Positions 25,001 to 35,419 of a stretch of DNA of 64,000 nucleotides are shown here, piece by piece; positions within the stretch are counted from its first letter, which is position 1, and every line of letters begins with the position of its first letter. The notes under the pieces are model-generated. The model worked only from the letters and a program-made list of their open reading frames with translations, was not told the origin of the DNA and did not search any database. The stretch is from Artocarpus heterophyllus (taxonomy: Eukaryota > Streptophyta > Magnoliopsida > Rosales > Moraceae). The position numbers were made by a program, and so were the translations under genes. The stretch spans positions 24,367,661 through 24,431,660 of the forward strand of contig CM046350.1 of NCBI GenBank assembly GCA_025403435.1, written 5' to 3'.

Positions 25001-25123
25001 AGAGTTGACTGAATATCGAAAATGGAGAAATCTTACAATTCCGATCTTGAGGTGGGAGGAGAATCGGCCTAGAATTGGTCGCTCAGCTGGTGCTTCTTTG
25101 CCTTTAGCAGCTTTCGGAGGCAT
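16058..25123 (-). CDS. OLA1: Obg-like ATPase 1 (YchF family), 12 coding exons
   Basis: P-loop NTPase of the Obg/YchF group, a cytosolic ribosome-associated ATPase linked to translation and stress control. Exons (high to low): 25123-25037, 24477-24310, 23644-23521, 22877-22786, 22504-22406, 20667-20554, 19528-19464, 19086-18970, 18137-18062, 17595-17503, 16913-16863, 16156-16058. All have GT/AG ends and join in frame to 394 residues, the usual plant length. MPPKAAKGK starts it. P-loop GLPNVGKST is at residues 31-39; DIAG is at 94-97; NMNE at 230-233 replaces the GTPase NKxD and explains ATP preference in this family; a helical region spans about 131-222; the C-terminal TGS domain covers about 305-388. 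It ends FNVSGGGKK. No break is seen; expression is likely. The ATG was chosen over an upstream in-frame one at 25153, since family members start MPPK. Confidence 0.95.
16215..16610. repeat. MITE in OLA1 intron 11
   Basis: Lies wholly inside intron 11 (16157-16862). The right end reads CATTAGAGATGCTCTAAC; the left has AGATCTCTCTCCAATGC, an imperfect inverted partner. The inner part carries paired phrases, TGCTATATTTGGC and GCCAAATTTGACATT. A related piece is at 11990-12150. The GAGCATCTCYAATG terminus is common among plant MITEs. Target duplication is not clear. Confidence 0.5.
19729..19890. repeat. Tourist-like MITE in OLA1 intron 6
   Basis: 162-bp unit with inverted ends: GGGTGTTTGGGAGAAGAGTT on the left and, reverse-complemented, GGGTGCTTGGGGGAGTGGTT on the right. 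Flanked by GAA and TAA, a degenerate three-base duplication as expected for PIF/Harbinger-type MITEs. It sits in intron 6 (19529-20553) away from splice sites. Confidence 0.6.
20668..22405 (-). other. OLA1 intron 5, longest intron (1738 bp)
   Basis: GT at 22405-22404 and AG at 20669-20668 on minus. It contains three overlapping plus-strand open frames near 21353-21600 that look like chance frames in CT-rich DNA. I see no transposon ends in it. Confidence 0.6.
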
Positions 25124-25142
25124 CTTCTCCTTCTTAACACCA

Positions 25143-25300
25143 GAGAGAAACAAGAAAGAGAGAGGAGAGAGAGAAAGAGAGTTTCTAGGGTTGTTGCAGA
25201 GTGCGGCGAGGTGGCTTGGAGGGAGAAGAAAAGGCAGAGAGTGGAAATGGTAATTTTGGTTGGTCTTTTAGATTTCCAACGGTCCTAACCCTAATGTTTG
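25143..25300 (-). promoter_or_regulatory. OLA1 5' leader and telo-box
   Basis: On minus, CT-rich sequence (CTCTTTCTCTCTCTC) lies within 60 bp upstream of the start codon, as in many plant 5' leaders. AACCCTAA at 25287-25294 (plus) is a telo-box, a motif enriched in promoters of plant translation-related genes, which fits the gene's role. No convincing TATA box is seen; the start of transcription is probably between 25190 and 25260. Confidence 0.55.
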
Positions 25301-25434
25301 TTTGAGAAGTGCCTTAAAAAAAAGGAGTCCACTATGTTATATTATAAAGTCGCTTTAATATATTATAATTGTTACATTTTTATTTTAAATTTTAACTAAT
25401 TTTCTAAATACACTCTGTAACTGTTATTAACTAT

Positions 25435-25554
25435 GGGCTCGTTTGTTTCGATACTTGAATCACGGTTTGAATCATTTTGCTATACTATTTTCTCTCACAA
25501 AAATTTAAATCTTCATTCAACTACTCTATTCAAATACTCGAACTAAACGAGCTC
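25435..25554. repeat. Tourist-like MITE, 120 bp
   Basis: Left end GGGCTCGTTTGTTTCGATAC; right end, reverse-complemented, GAGCTCGTTTAGTTCGAGTA, and both continue TTGAAT. Flanked by TAT on both sides. The GGG..GTTTGTTT terminus is typical of Tourist (PIF/Harbinger) MITEs. It sits about 310 bp upstream of the OLA1 start. The inner CTCTCACAAAAATTTAAAT also occurs at about 10271. Confidence 0.7.
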
Positions 25555-25559
25555 TATAT

Positions 25560-26238
25560 ATACCACGGTAACAAAACATGTTATAATAGTATTGTAGCTT
25601 TTGGGATCATAGTTTGCAATTTGTAGTTTGAACTAAATTTCCAAATATCATATATATCATGATATCAATAGAATGTGCTACTCGCCTGACCCAACCTGAC
25701 CTATTTAAAGTAGGTTTAAATGTGTTTTGTGTCATGTCGGTCGGTCTATTAATTCATCGTGCTGGTTAGGTCTTGCTCCATGCTAGACCTAACCTGTTTA
25801 ATTTTTGTTACATAAAGCTCAGCCAACAACCTATTTATTTGTGGGTTGTACCTATAACGTACTTTGGTCTTGTTCATACCTGTATCCAGTGCTTTTGTCG
25901 TGCTTTTATCATGCTCTTAACGTGTTTTGTTGTGTCTAGTAGCAAATTTACTCCAAAAAAAAACAAACAAACAAAAAAAAAACACAAAACAAAACAAAAT
26001 GAAAACACTAAATCTTAACAAAAGAAAGAACATCATTGATAAAACTTGCCTCATTAAAAAACTTTATCGAGCACTTTCAAAAAAACAAAACTTTACCGAG
26101 CAAAACTCGTTGGGATAAAATCTTGGTGAAAAAAAAGAATGCAATTATAAAAATACACAATTAAATAAAAGGATAAACTCAATTGATTGTGCTTCCAACC
26201 AATTCTTCATTCATGCCTGTGTTTCTAAGTTCATTCAT
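25560..26238. other. No recognisable gene
   Basis: AT-rich with A-rich runs at 25957-26010. Open frames here are lysine/asparagine-rich low-complexity translations and are not supported as genes. Confidence 0.5.
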
Positions 26239-26247
26239 TAATTCAAA

Positions 26248-27236
26248 GATTATTTTCATAAATCCACTGAACTATATACCCTACCTTACTTTGCCTATCG
26301 ATTTTGTCAAACTGGTCAAAATACTCGAGATTTATAAAAAACTAGTTAAAATGTCCCGTCCGTCCAACTTTGTTTATATAGTTTTGTTGACGTGGCATAT
26401 CATTAAATTCAAAAATATATTAAAATTCTAATTGAATATATATAAAAATTAAATATTAAAAATAATAAGAAACATTTTATTTTTCTATTTTTTTTCTCTC
26501 TTTCCTATCTCTCAAACCTTTCTCTTTACTTCCCTCGCCCCTCACTCGAAACAGCTGCCCCTGCTAACCACCAACGTGCCACCTGGTTGCTCAACACAGT
26601 CTAGCACAAAGCCCTAACCAGCTGCCCCTATTGCCTTTCACCACATTGCCTACCCAAATAGAGAGTGAGAGGAAATAAAGAGCAAGCAAGTGAGAAAGAA
26701 GGCAAGGTCACGAGACGACTTGGCTACGTCGCTAGATGGTGGGCATGTGGGTGTGACGACGAGTTGATGGGATACGACAACAAGGCATTAGGAGTTGGGT
26801 GTGGTGGTTCGCATCGACGACATATGGGCTTCGATTGCGATGGTGGCGGTGTCGCGTGGTTACAGAGGTGGCAACATCATGCTATTTGTGACAGCTCGGC
26901 ATTCTGGTTTTGGCCAACGACGGTGGCAGCTGGTCGGCGTTCGGGGTAATATGTATTAAAAGGAATGGAGGGATGAGATTAAGTATAGTTAGATTAATGG
27001 CTGAAATCAATTCGAGAATATTTTTTTTTCTATTTTAGAATTAAATTATTTTTATATATTTAATGGTTTTAATTTATTTTTATGCATGTCACGTCAACAA
27101 AGATGTTAAATTTATGGACAGAATTGGATGGAGGGACATTTTGATTCATTTTCTATAGATCAGAGGACATTTTGATTAGTTTTACTAAATCGAAGGTAAA
27201 GTAAAATAGGTAGATAGTTTGGGGGATTCATGAAAA
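26248..27236. mobile_element. Mutator-like non-autonomous element, 9-bp TSD
   Basis: 989 bp between perfect direct copies of TAATTCAAA (26239-26247 and 27237-27245). Long inverted ends of about 200 bp are readable: left ATTTTCATAAATCC...CTTTGCC..CGATTT..CAAA, right (reversed) ATTTTCATGAATCC...CTTTACC..CGATTT..TAAA, and both share GTTGACGTGRCAT. Left and right termini are offset by about five bases. The centre (26530-26945) is much more GC-rich and holds an open frame at 26665-26949. No transposase is visible. Confidence 0.75.
26530..26949 (+). other. GC-rich interior of the Mutator-like element
   Basis: Composition shifts sharply from the AT-rich ends. An open frame 26665-26949 (94 residues, rich in Gly, Trp, Arg) is readable but resembles no family I know. 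Such GC-rich interiors can be captured gene pieces (Pack-MULE) or simply element-specific sequence; I cannot decide between them here. Confidence 0.35.
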
Positions 27237-27245
27237 TAATTCAAA

Positions 27246-28093
27246 TTTCAATATTATCTACATATTGTTGTGTCCTCTTCCTTGCATGCTCACAATCTTT
27301 TGTTGGAAAAACAAGATTTATGAACCATGTTAAGTTGCCATTTTGAGGCTAGATTTTGAGTAAGTTCTATTTGAATTTTGTGAAAGATCAAAGTAGGTTC
27401 GAGATCTTCTCTGTGAGATCTTGAAATGGTATATTGTATGCTCAAAATGATGCTTGGGTGAATAAGATATTGATGCCTATAGTGCGGCGAATGAAATTAG
27501 GAAATAGTTGAAAATAAGTGAGTCCCATGTGAAAAAGAGAGCAAGGCTCCTTGGTGTTTAAATAGAATTGCTCATGAGTAATCTAGTAAGCAAAGATGCT
27601 TTTTCTCCCACACATAAGAGGGCAAATCACGAACTGATGATATAAAGCCCCAGTGCATGCCCAATGCATGCAAGCGCATATTCTACAGGCATGAATGTCA
27701 CATCGATTTAGTTGGCCTCATACAGGCCGCTTTTTGCAACTTTTCTTTTTCCCTTATGTTCCTTCTGTTTTGCTTGTCTTTCGGTTGTCTTGTAAACCAT
27801 TGATCCGTTGACCATCACATGTTCTATGGTTTCGACCTTCGGGTCCTTCTTGGGCTTCGGATCTTAAATAATCTTCTAGTCTTCGATTATTACGATAACA
27901 TTTAATTACAAAAAAAGTACAAAAATCCTAACCCATAATTTCGGGAGAACATGATTATAATAAAAATTAAATTAACCATAGTCAAAAAGATCCTCAACCT
28001 AAAATCCACCATCATCATTCATCATATGAACAAAATATTTAAATATACACATTAATGGAAGGTGCCTACCCATCACATAAATACAATATAGAG

Positions 28094-28129
<36 letters not shown>

Positions 28130-28192
28130 AAATCAATTATCTCATAATCAACGGTTAAATTAATATAATCCATAGCCGGTTTTGTCACTAAT
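27246..28192. other. No gene; (AT)n microsatellite
   Basis: Mixed non-coding sequence. A (TA)n tract of about 30 bp lies at 28098-28128. The open frame at 28066-28293 translates that microsatellite (a run of alternating Tyr and Ile) and is not a gene. Confidence 0.5.
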
Positions 28193-30045
28193 TGTTGGAA
28201 TTCTACAACAATTTTAGAGAAAATATACAAAGACGTGGTAAAGATACGGAACATATATAACCAAAAGTTTTCACAAAAATTTTTGTAAAACAATGCTATA
28301 GATATATTAAATTAACGCTTCACAAATATACATATAATTTATGCTTCTAGGTTAAAGAGAAAAAGTCAGAAATCTTCTATTTGAAAATATTCTCTAAGCG
28401 AAACCACCAATTTTCTCCCTAGTCGTCAATACCGACCAAACGAATGTGTGGGCATAGATAACATTAGGGTTTACTAAATGGTCATTCACTCATTTCTCTC
28501 TCCTATTAATCTCAATGCATGAGCAAAGCGAGATGAGAATGGAAGAACTATTCTTCTTTTTCTTTCTCTCTCTACATGCCTACTACTAGAAGTTACTGGC
28601 AGAGTTTTTGTAGTCTAACTAAGACTCTCAATTGTATGTAGAATCAATAAAGGAGGAAAATATAAAATCAAATTATTTATGGAAGCTTTCTTTATTTTAA
28701 TTTTAAATATCTCATGTTTAATTAAAATAAAATTGATAAGTTTTTCTTTCTTTTATCTGTATGTGGCACCATACATATAGAATCTCTCTATACTTATGGC
28801 GCCAACCATTAAATCACATTTAACAACATTAAGAACTTATAGAAAAGAAAACTTGGTGAACAAATCTTGGACTAAATAGGCAAATCTATCCTATGCAGAT
28901 ACATGCCACACACAATGTGAGCCACCTATTGTGTGTCATCCAAATTGATTATTTATTTATTTATTATTAGATAATCTCATTATTTTATAATTATATTTTG
29001 AGTGATATTTAATTTAGAATTTCGTAGGTCTAAATAGATTAATTAAAAAGTAATTTCACTTGTCCAAACAGTGTTTACGACGATGGCAGGGAGACTAATG
29101 GACCAATAATTTCAAGCTTCAAATTTAATATATTAATTAAACTCTTTAATAAATATATTACTTTTTTATTAATTCCAATGTTACTGTACTAAAAAGTTGG
29201 AATTGTACTCTTGAAATTATAAATATAATTACCCATACTTTAGAGTTGTCCATTTGATACAGTCATTGCATATAAGTGGATCCTCCATAAATAATTCATA
29301 ATTAGAGCTATGCAAAAGCTTTATCCTTGAGTTCCATTGATTCTTTAAAAAATAATAAATTTATGAACTTAATCACGAATTGAGCGCTTATATAATTCAA
29401 GATCTAAATCGATACTCAAGATAATTATTTATCTACTTCTTCTTAGAGAAAGAATGGACTCCATATTATAATATTAACATTCCTAGCTTCTTACTTCATT
29501 ATGCCTCCAAAATACAAGAGACAGGATTATATTCTCGAATCCATACTAACTAAACCAAAAGACATAATTCTATAAATAAGAGCCTACTAATAACTCAAGA
29601 TCAATATCATCTCATATATGACCATTAAGTCGATGTGATTAGAACTTGTATATTGCATAAATTATTTAGTTGTTCATATCATATCATGTCCTACTCTTAC
29701 ATAATCTAATTATGTATAGAGCATCATTTAATAACTTACTACATTAATGATTCGAATAATACCATTTCATTCTCAATGGAAATGACTTGAACTAATAACA
29801 CTCCGTTAGAGATTCCTTACTTTATATTGCAGACCATTTTCATTATCATCTTTAAATATTATACTCTTGTATATAACACTTATTTACAATATTTAAGGTT
29901 ACATAGATAATCATAAAATTTTAATGATATTCATATATTGTTCAAAATACATGCACATAAATATAATGAAAAATTCACTTTATTTATTTATTTATTAATA
30001 TGTCATTTACAAACATCATATACTTTAAGGACATCTATCCTAACA
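28193..30045 (-). mobile_element. Copia LTR, about 1.85 kb, minus
   Basis: On minus begins TGTTAGGATAGATGTCC at 30045 and ends ..GAATTCCAACA at 28193, giving TGTTRG/CYAACA ends. It has the same general layout as the LTRs at 12481 and 54729 (plus sense: GGAGACTAATGGACC, then ACTAAAAAGTTGGAATTG). The flanks CTAAT and TCTAC do not match, so it is not a clean solo LTR; more likely a 3' LTR whose partner was lost. Confidence 0.6.
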
Positions 30046-31539
30046 TCTACGAGCCTCAGCTTGGGCGACTTGCCTTTAGGCCAACTAACCTACTCCAAGA
30101 AAACCACTCCCTTTGGTGCAACAAACCCACTCCAACTGGATGATCAATGTAGATTAGTTTTTAACAATAGGTTTGAGAGACAATGGTAAAGGCCAAATGC
30201 ATTCTTATTTTTTCTCACACTAAAGCTCAAATGAGAAAACTCAACAATACAAAGAAAATATAAAGCATCCTAAAAAAAACTTATGCCTAAGGGTTTACTT
30301 ATAGTGCAGATCCTCTTTATTCCAGCTGCTAAAAAATGGCTTCAAATCTGCAGCAACAATCTAGATATGGATCCTCCTTGAAGTCCTTGAATATGTCATT
30401 CACTACTTCAATTCACTCTATCTGTCTTCACTGATACTAGCTTTTCTAGTACAATTTGTTGTGATACATGAGACAAATATGGCAAGTATGCACAAAACCT
30501 ATAGCCAAGAAAGGAAACTTGAATTTATTTGATTTCATAAGATCAATTTGAAATGAGCAGCATAATACTTTCCAAAAATGATTCACATAAATATCAATTA
30601 GTCGAAAATCAAGTGAATTAATTTGAGAAAGTTTCTTTAAGAAGATTTGACTTTTGAGAGAAGAGGAAACTTGGAAACAAAGAAAGACTTTCAACAACGT
30701 GTTAGAACAAAAGTTTCAAAAAATTAGTCACTTGAATTTTGTTGATTGAACTTACCTTAAAAAGCTCATTTGACAAGCCTCATCAAGAAAGATAAACGTT
30801 CCATATATGCTTTAACACGTTAACATAGGTCAGTCAACCAACATAACAAAACAGAAAACCTACACTTTCCATAAATAACTCAATCGGTTCAGACAGGACA
30901 AAAATCATTGACCTGCACAAATAAGGAAAGTTTTCAAAAATCTCCAAAAGGGCAACTTATTCATATCCAAAATTTTCAAGGAAAATCCAAACATTCCAAC
31001 CATAAATTGACTTAACAATAACTAAAATTAGCACAAAATAATTTGAAAAGTTGCAATTAAGCTTAAAAACCACTCTCACAAAAAATTAAAAATAATTCCA
31101 TTTAAAATACAATTGATAATAAGATGCCAACATAAAATTATAGGAATAAAATTCCTAACATTTATGATTATTATTTTTTCTCTTGCTTTGTTACGTGTTT
31201 TTGTCTATATAGACGTGATTGCTTTTATAGAGTTCAGTTTGCTTAATTCAAACTACTAACTACAGTTGTGTGTGTATATATACATAGATGAATGGTTTCC
31301 AATATATTTTCGGATCATTTAGTGTTGTTATATAAATTTTACCTTTTGTTCATTGCTTTAGTTTTTGATTTCTATATAAATTTATGTGTCCTTTTGTTTT
31401 ATTTGTTCCGATTGTCCATTGCATATGAATGGTAGAATTAATTATATGCCTTTGAGCAGTTTGCTTTAATGCTTTGGCTGTATAATTATTGGTTATTGGA
31501 ATTTTTATTGCCTATTATCTCGGATTTAAAAAAAATCTA
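30046..31539. other. Copia 3' internal remnant and unclassified repeat DNA
   Basis: 30046-30200 reads on minus as ..GGCAAGTCGCCCAAGCTGAG just before the LTR, like a 3' untranslated and polypurine region. 30200-31140 resembles LTR or UTR sequence but matches nothing else in the window that I can see. No gene is supported; the minus frame 30446-30697 lacks any recognised motif. Confidence 0.35.
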
Positions 31540-32095
31540 TTTTGTAAACTAGTGTTGGGAATATCTATGTGGCTGCATGGATAAGTACAATTTAGGAAAA
31601 TTCTATCTAAGGAGGTTAGTTTTTAAGGAGGCCTCACCCTGTCAAACTTTACTAGGGATGTTCTTAGTGGTTACTAGTTGCAATTACCATTAGTTGTTAC
31701 CTATAATTGTTGGAAAATGGTTTGAAAAAAACATTGGCTCTTGATTTATATTTGGTTAAAATATAAATTTGAGATTTGAACATAAATTTGATATTCGAAT
31801 GCTAAGTTATTTGGAGCAAATGATATGGTGTGATGAGTGAATATTTTACTTATAAATCAAATATTTCTAAAGTTTAAGTGTTTGTAAAAATCCTCAAGTT
31901 TTTGTATTTTTTTTAATTTTTTTTTTCATTTTGTAGGAAAATAAGATTTGGGATTTTTTATGATCATTTGGAAGCATTTTGGAGCTCAAAATAGCAATGT
32001 GGAGGCGATTCCAGTGAACGTTGCATGTCCGCACTATGTGTAGCACACTGGGTGCATGCATTAGGCCCCAGTAGGCCCCCTTGTGTAGTGGGATC
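31540..32095 (+). mobile_element. Gypsy 3' end and truncated LTR (copy C), plus
   Basis: LTR starts TGATGAGTGAATATTTTAC at 31831 after a short internal tail. Up to about 32095 it matches the reverse complement of 33700-33430: shared TCAAATATTTCT, TTTGGGATTTTTT.TGATC-like, ATTTGGAAGCATTTTGGAGCT and AGGCCCCA.YA. It breaks off and is joined to minus-oriented internal sequence of the facing copy. Confidence 0.65.
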
Positions 32096-32240
32096 AAAAG
32101 GGAAAATCTCCAAGGCTCGAGCTCATCGCATAAACTGTCACAACACAAATTCAACCAAAAACTAAACCAAATAAAAAGAAAAGAACACTAGATTAGGATC
32201 AAGTCATTTAACCATAATATTAGCAAAAATCTAAAAATTC
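32096..32240 (-). pseudogene. Start of gypsy gag/leader (element D)
   Basis: On minus, just after the primer binding site, sequence leads to GCGATGAGCTCGAGCCTTGGAG and ATTTTCCCTTTTGATC, a phrase often found near the start of gypsy gag. Only about 140 bp remain before the junction with copy C. Confidence 0.4.
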
Positions 32241-32261
32241 TAATCCCTGGTAATGACGTCA
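32241..32261 (-). other. Decayed gypsy primer binding site (element D)
   Basis: On minus TGACGTCATTACCAGGGATT. Compared with the usual gypsy PBS (TGGCGCCGTTGCCGGGGA), all differences are G-to-A or C-to-T transitions, the pattern of decay of methylated cytosines. It is preceded by AGTTTT and an LTR end in ..AACA at 32268. Confidence 0.7.
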
Positions 32262-32267
32262 AAAACT

Positions 32268-33700
32268 TGTTATGCTCAAACCATGAGTGAACATGTCGTA
32301 AAAGTAATAAAGTGACCAAAAGGTCGACTATCGTTACCACAATGATTAAATTTTTAGGAGTTACACTAATTATTATAGGTTTTTGCACAATTTTATTTAG
32401 GCAAATGGAATTTGGATTGATTGCAAGAAATAAAGAAAATTAAACTAACAAGATTATATAAACAATTAATAGAATGATAAACAAGAGGCCATTTCATGAA
32501 ATGGAACTTTATGCTATGGATTCTCAAGGGTCTTGACTTTGCTCTATTTCTTCTATGTCCTTCCTATATAGCAATTGTTAATTAGCTTCAATATATTCAT
32601 TAATGAAGGGCTAAAAGTTAATTTCATTACCTCTGCAATGAGATAATATGCATACATATTTAAGTCAATATTCTTATCTAACTTGTCTAACTGCACATTT
32701 GTTATGCAAACCCTATTAGTGATTATCTAAGTGTTCTCGGCCCTCCCGGGTCTTAACAACAACCTAGACTATGTATCTCAAAGGTGATATTTAGACTCAA
32801 TCTCTCTCGAGAATTGAAATTCATAAATCGAATAAATTAATTCCTTTTCCAACAACTAGAAGCATTAAGCATAGAGAAACATAAATGAATTGAAATGAAA
32901 CTATACTAATAATTAGCTAAATGATCCAAACATATTCAAAATAGAGCTACATCAAGCCTTAAAGCGCAAATCTAGCTAAGTACAAGAAAATCCATAATTA
33001 AAGTCATCAAGAAATCCATAAGTGCAAATATGTTTATGACAAATCTACAATTACAAATTTTAAAATGAAAATCAAAATAAAGAAGAGATTAAGAGAAAAC
33101 TCTAGTTGAGAAGATCTTCAAAGCTTTAATCCTCCAAGAATCTACAAAAAATTCTTCAAGAAAATCGCCTTCTAAGCTTTTTCTCTCCCTAGAAGTTTGG
33201 GCCTCCAAATCCTCCTTGGGAAGTGTGCCTCCCCTCCACTCTTTTTAGGTCATAAGTGTTTTTAAGTGATAGGGCTTCATCAATATTCAAGTTCAGCCAT
33301 TAGATCAGGAATTTGGCACAAGATTGGCCAAAAATGTAAAACAGCAAATTCGGACCTCTAGGGCGACGCGCAGCAATAGGCGTAAGGGCATGCTAGCCGT
33401 GCCTAGGACTATGTGGGCCTATAGAAACTCAGGCAAGCATCGTGCAAGGTGGGCTTGTTGGGGCCTGATGTGAGTGCCTAGCGTGCTATACATGGCGTCG
33501 GCACATGGTGCTTACTGGACTCGCCTTCAAATTGTTGTTTTAAGCTCCAAAATGCTTCCAAATGATCCCAAAAAATCCCAAAGCTTATTTTTCTACAAAA
33601 CAACACTAAAAACATAAAAAAAAAACACACAAGCTTGAAGATTTTTATATACAATTAAGCTTAAGAAATATTTGATTTGTGAGTAAAATACTCACTCATC
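32268..33700 (-). mobile_element. Gypsy LTR (copy D), minus, about 1.43 kb
   Basis: On minus begins GATGAGTGAGTATTTTAC near 33700 and ends ..GAGCATAACA at 32268, six bases before the primer binding site. So it is a 5' LTR. Its first 270 bp match copy C at 31831-32095 in reverse orientation. A stretch at 33440-33490 is GC-richer than the rest. Open frames in it are not genes. Confidence 0.65.
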
Positions 33701-33879
33701 TTGGTGATTGTCCCTATAGCATGAGTGCCTACCTCTACGGTACTAGTTTCGATTTTTGTGAACCAGTTTGAAAAGCTGTAGAAATTCAACAATTTGAATT
33801 TCAAGGGGTAATAGTACAAAATGTTTTATATTTGACCATCTTGAACCTTGTGAGGTTCTTGATGGAGGATGCTTCATAA

Positions 33880-35110
33880 TCAAATGATGATGAGAGTGAT
33901 ACTTAAGTTTCCACTAGATTGAGGCATGGAAAAATTCTAATTACTTGTGTAGTAACTATGTCTTGAACTATCTTGTTGATTTGTTCTATGATGTGTACAA
34001 CTCGAAGAAAACAAAAAAAGAACCGTGGGAGTCCTTACAGCAGAAATATAAATTTGAGAATATTGGTGCCAAGAAATTTCTCATAGGTCGGTTCCTCGAT
34101 GATAAGATAGTAGACTCCAAGATGGTGATCAATCAACTTTGGGAGATCTAAGTCATCTTGCATGAGATTCAGGCTAAAGGGATAGTCTTAAGTGAGTCTT
34201 TCCAAGTTACCATTATTATTGAAAAGTTACTTCTCGCTTGGAAATATTTCAAATACTAACTTAAGCATAAGTAAAATAAGATGAACATCGAAGATCTTAT
34301 TGTTAGACTAAAGAAGACAATAGAGGTTTGAAAAGAAAAGCTCATCCCGGGCTATTGTTAAGGCAAATGTGGTGGAACACAAGCAAACTTTTAAGTCGAA
34401 GAAGTGCAAGATTGGGAAGGGGTCCAATATGGGACCGAAAAGAGGAATCTCCAAGAAGGCAAAATTTAAAGGTAAATGCTTCAACTAGCACAAGATTAGT
34501 CATAAGTTGACGGATTACCGGCTACCAAAGAAGAAGAAGAACAAAGAGATCAACATGGTTGATGGTATCACGTAAGAGGTTTATGATATTAGTCTCTCTA
34601 CAGTGGCCTTTGAAGTGATCATGGTCAGGCCCAACTTGAGGTAATGGTGGATTGACACTAGTACAACTTGGCATTTTGCTTAGACAAAAGGTTGTTCACT
34701 TCCTTTGAACCAATTGAGAATAGGGAAAAGCTGTTCATTGAATACTTTATAATGTCTGAGATTCAAGGCCAAGACAAGCTGATCTTCAAGATGACTTTGG
34801 CAAAATGCTGACAACGCACTGCATGTGCCAGATATCCATAGGAACTTTGTGTCTGGTTCGTTATTGAACAAACATGGATTCTGCATAGTGGAGTCTGATA
34901 AGGTCATTTTAACCAAGAGTGTAATTTTTGTTAGGAGGGGTTATGTATCTGGGCTTGTTAGCTTAATGTAATGATTGTAACTAAGAATATGAATAAAGCT
35001 AGTACTTCTTCTATATACTTGCTTAAGTCTTCCAATGTATGGCATACCAGATTACAACACATTGACTATGATACTTTGAATAGATTGATTAATTTAAATT
35101 ATTTCCTGTT
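33880..35110 (+). pseudogene. Tork-like copia gag-protease remnant
   Basis: Plus reading, broken by many stops: KKTKKEPWESLQQKYKFE, KKFLIGRFLDDKIVDSKMV (gag), WKYFKY-LKHK and MNIEDLIVRLK, then a basic linker, FEPIENREKLF and MSEIQGQ (protease region), KHGF..SDKV, and VWHTRLQHIDYDTLNRLIN, the GAG-pre-integrase motif (family LWH.RLGHVNYDTLRRLI). The zinc knuckle is not readable. Integrase and RT are missing; sequence ends near 35110. Confidence 0.75.
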
Positions 35111-35419
35111 GGCTCCAAGGTTTCAATTGAAATATTTATTTTTTTATTTTGTTGACAACAAACAATTAATTGCTAAAGTACTAATGACTAATCTTGAGTA
35201 TGTAGTGCTATTTTGTGAAGAATTGATTCTTAACAACTCAAGATCATTGGAAGAAATCTACGAAGACTCAGAAGCAATAGAACATGAAGCTGGATCACAT
35301 TACTGAGAGATTAAAGATCACAAGAATTTTTTTTTTAAGCCTCTTATGTCAGTGAGCAACAATCTTGAATTAGTTACTTTATGTAAGCTCAAATCATACA
35401 TACACACTAACATTCATAA
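35111..35419. other. No recognisable gene
   Basis: Tail of the copia fragment passing into LTR sequence. A 60-codon open stretch continues to 35306 without motifs. Confidence 0.4.

Noticed and set aside
24935..25153. ORF with ATG at 25153 reading into MPPKAAKGK
   Set aside because: The in-frame upstream ATG adds ten residues not expected in the family, and past 25037 the frame is intron sequence.
28098..28128. (TA)n tract considered as a regulatory site or element end
   Set aside because: Simple microsatellite; no paired terminus or gene next to it.
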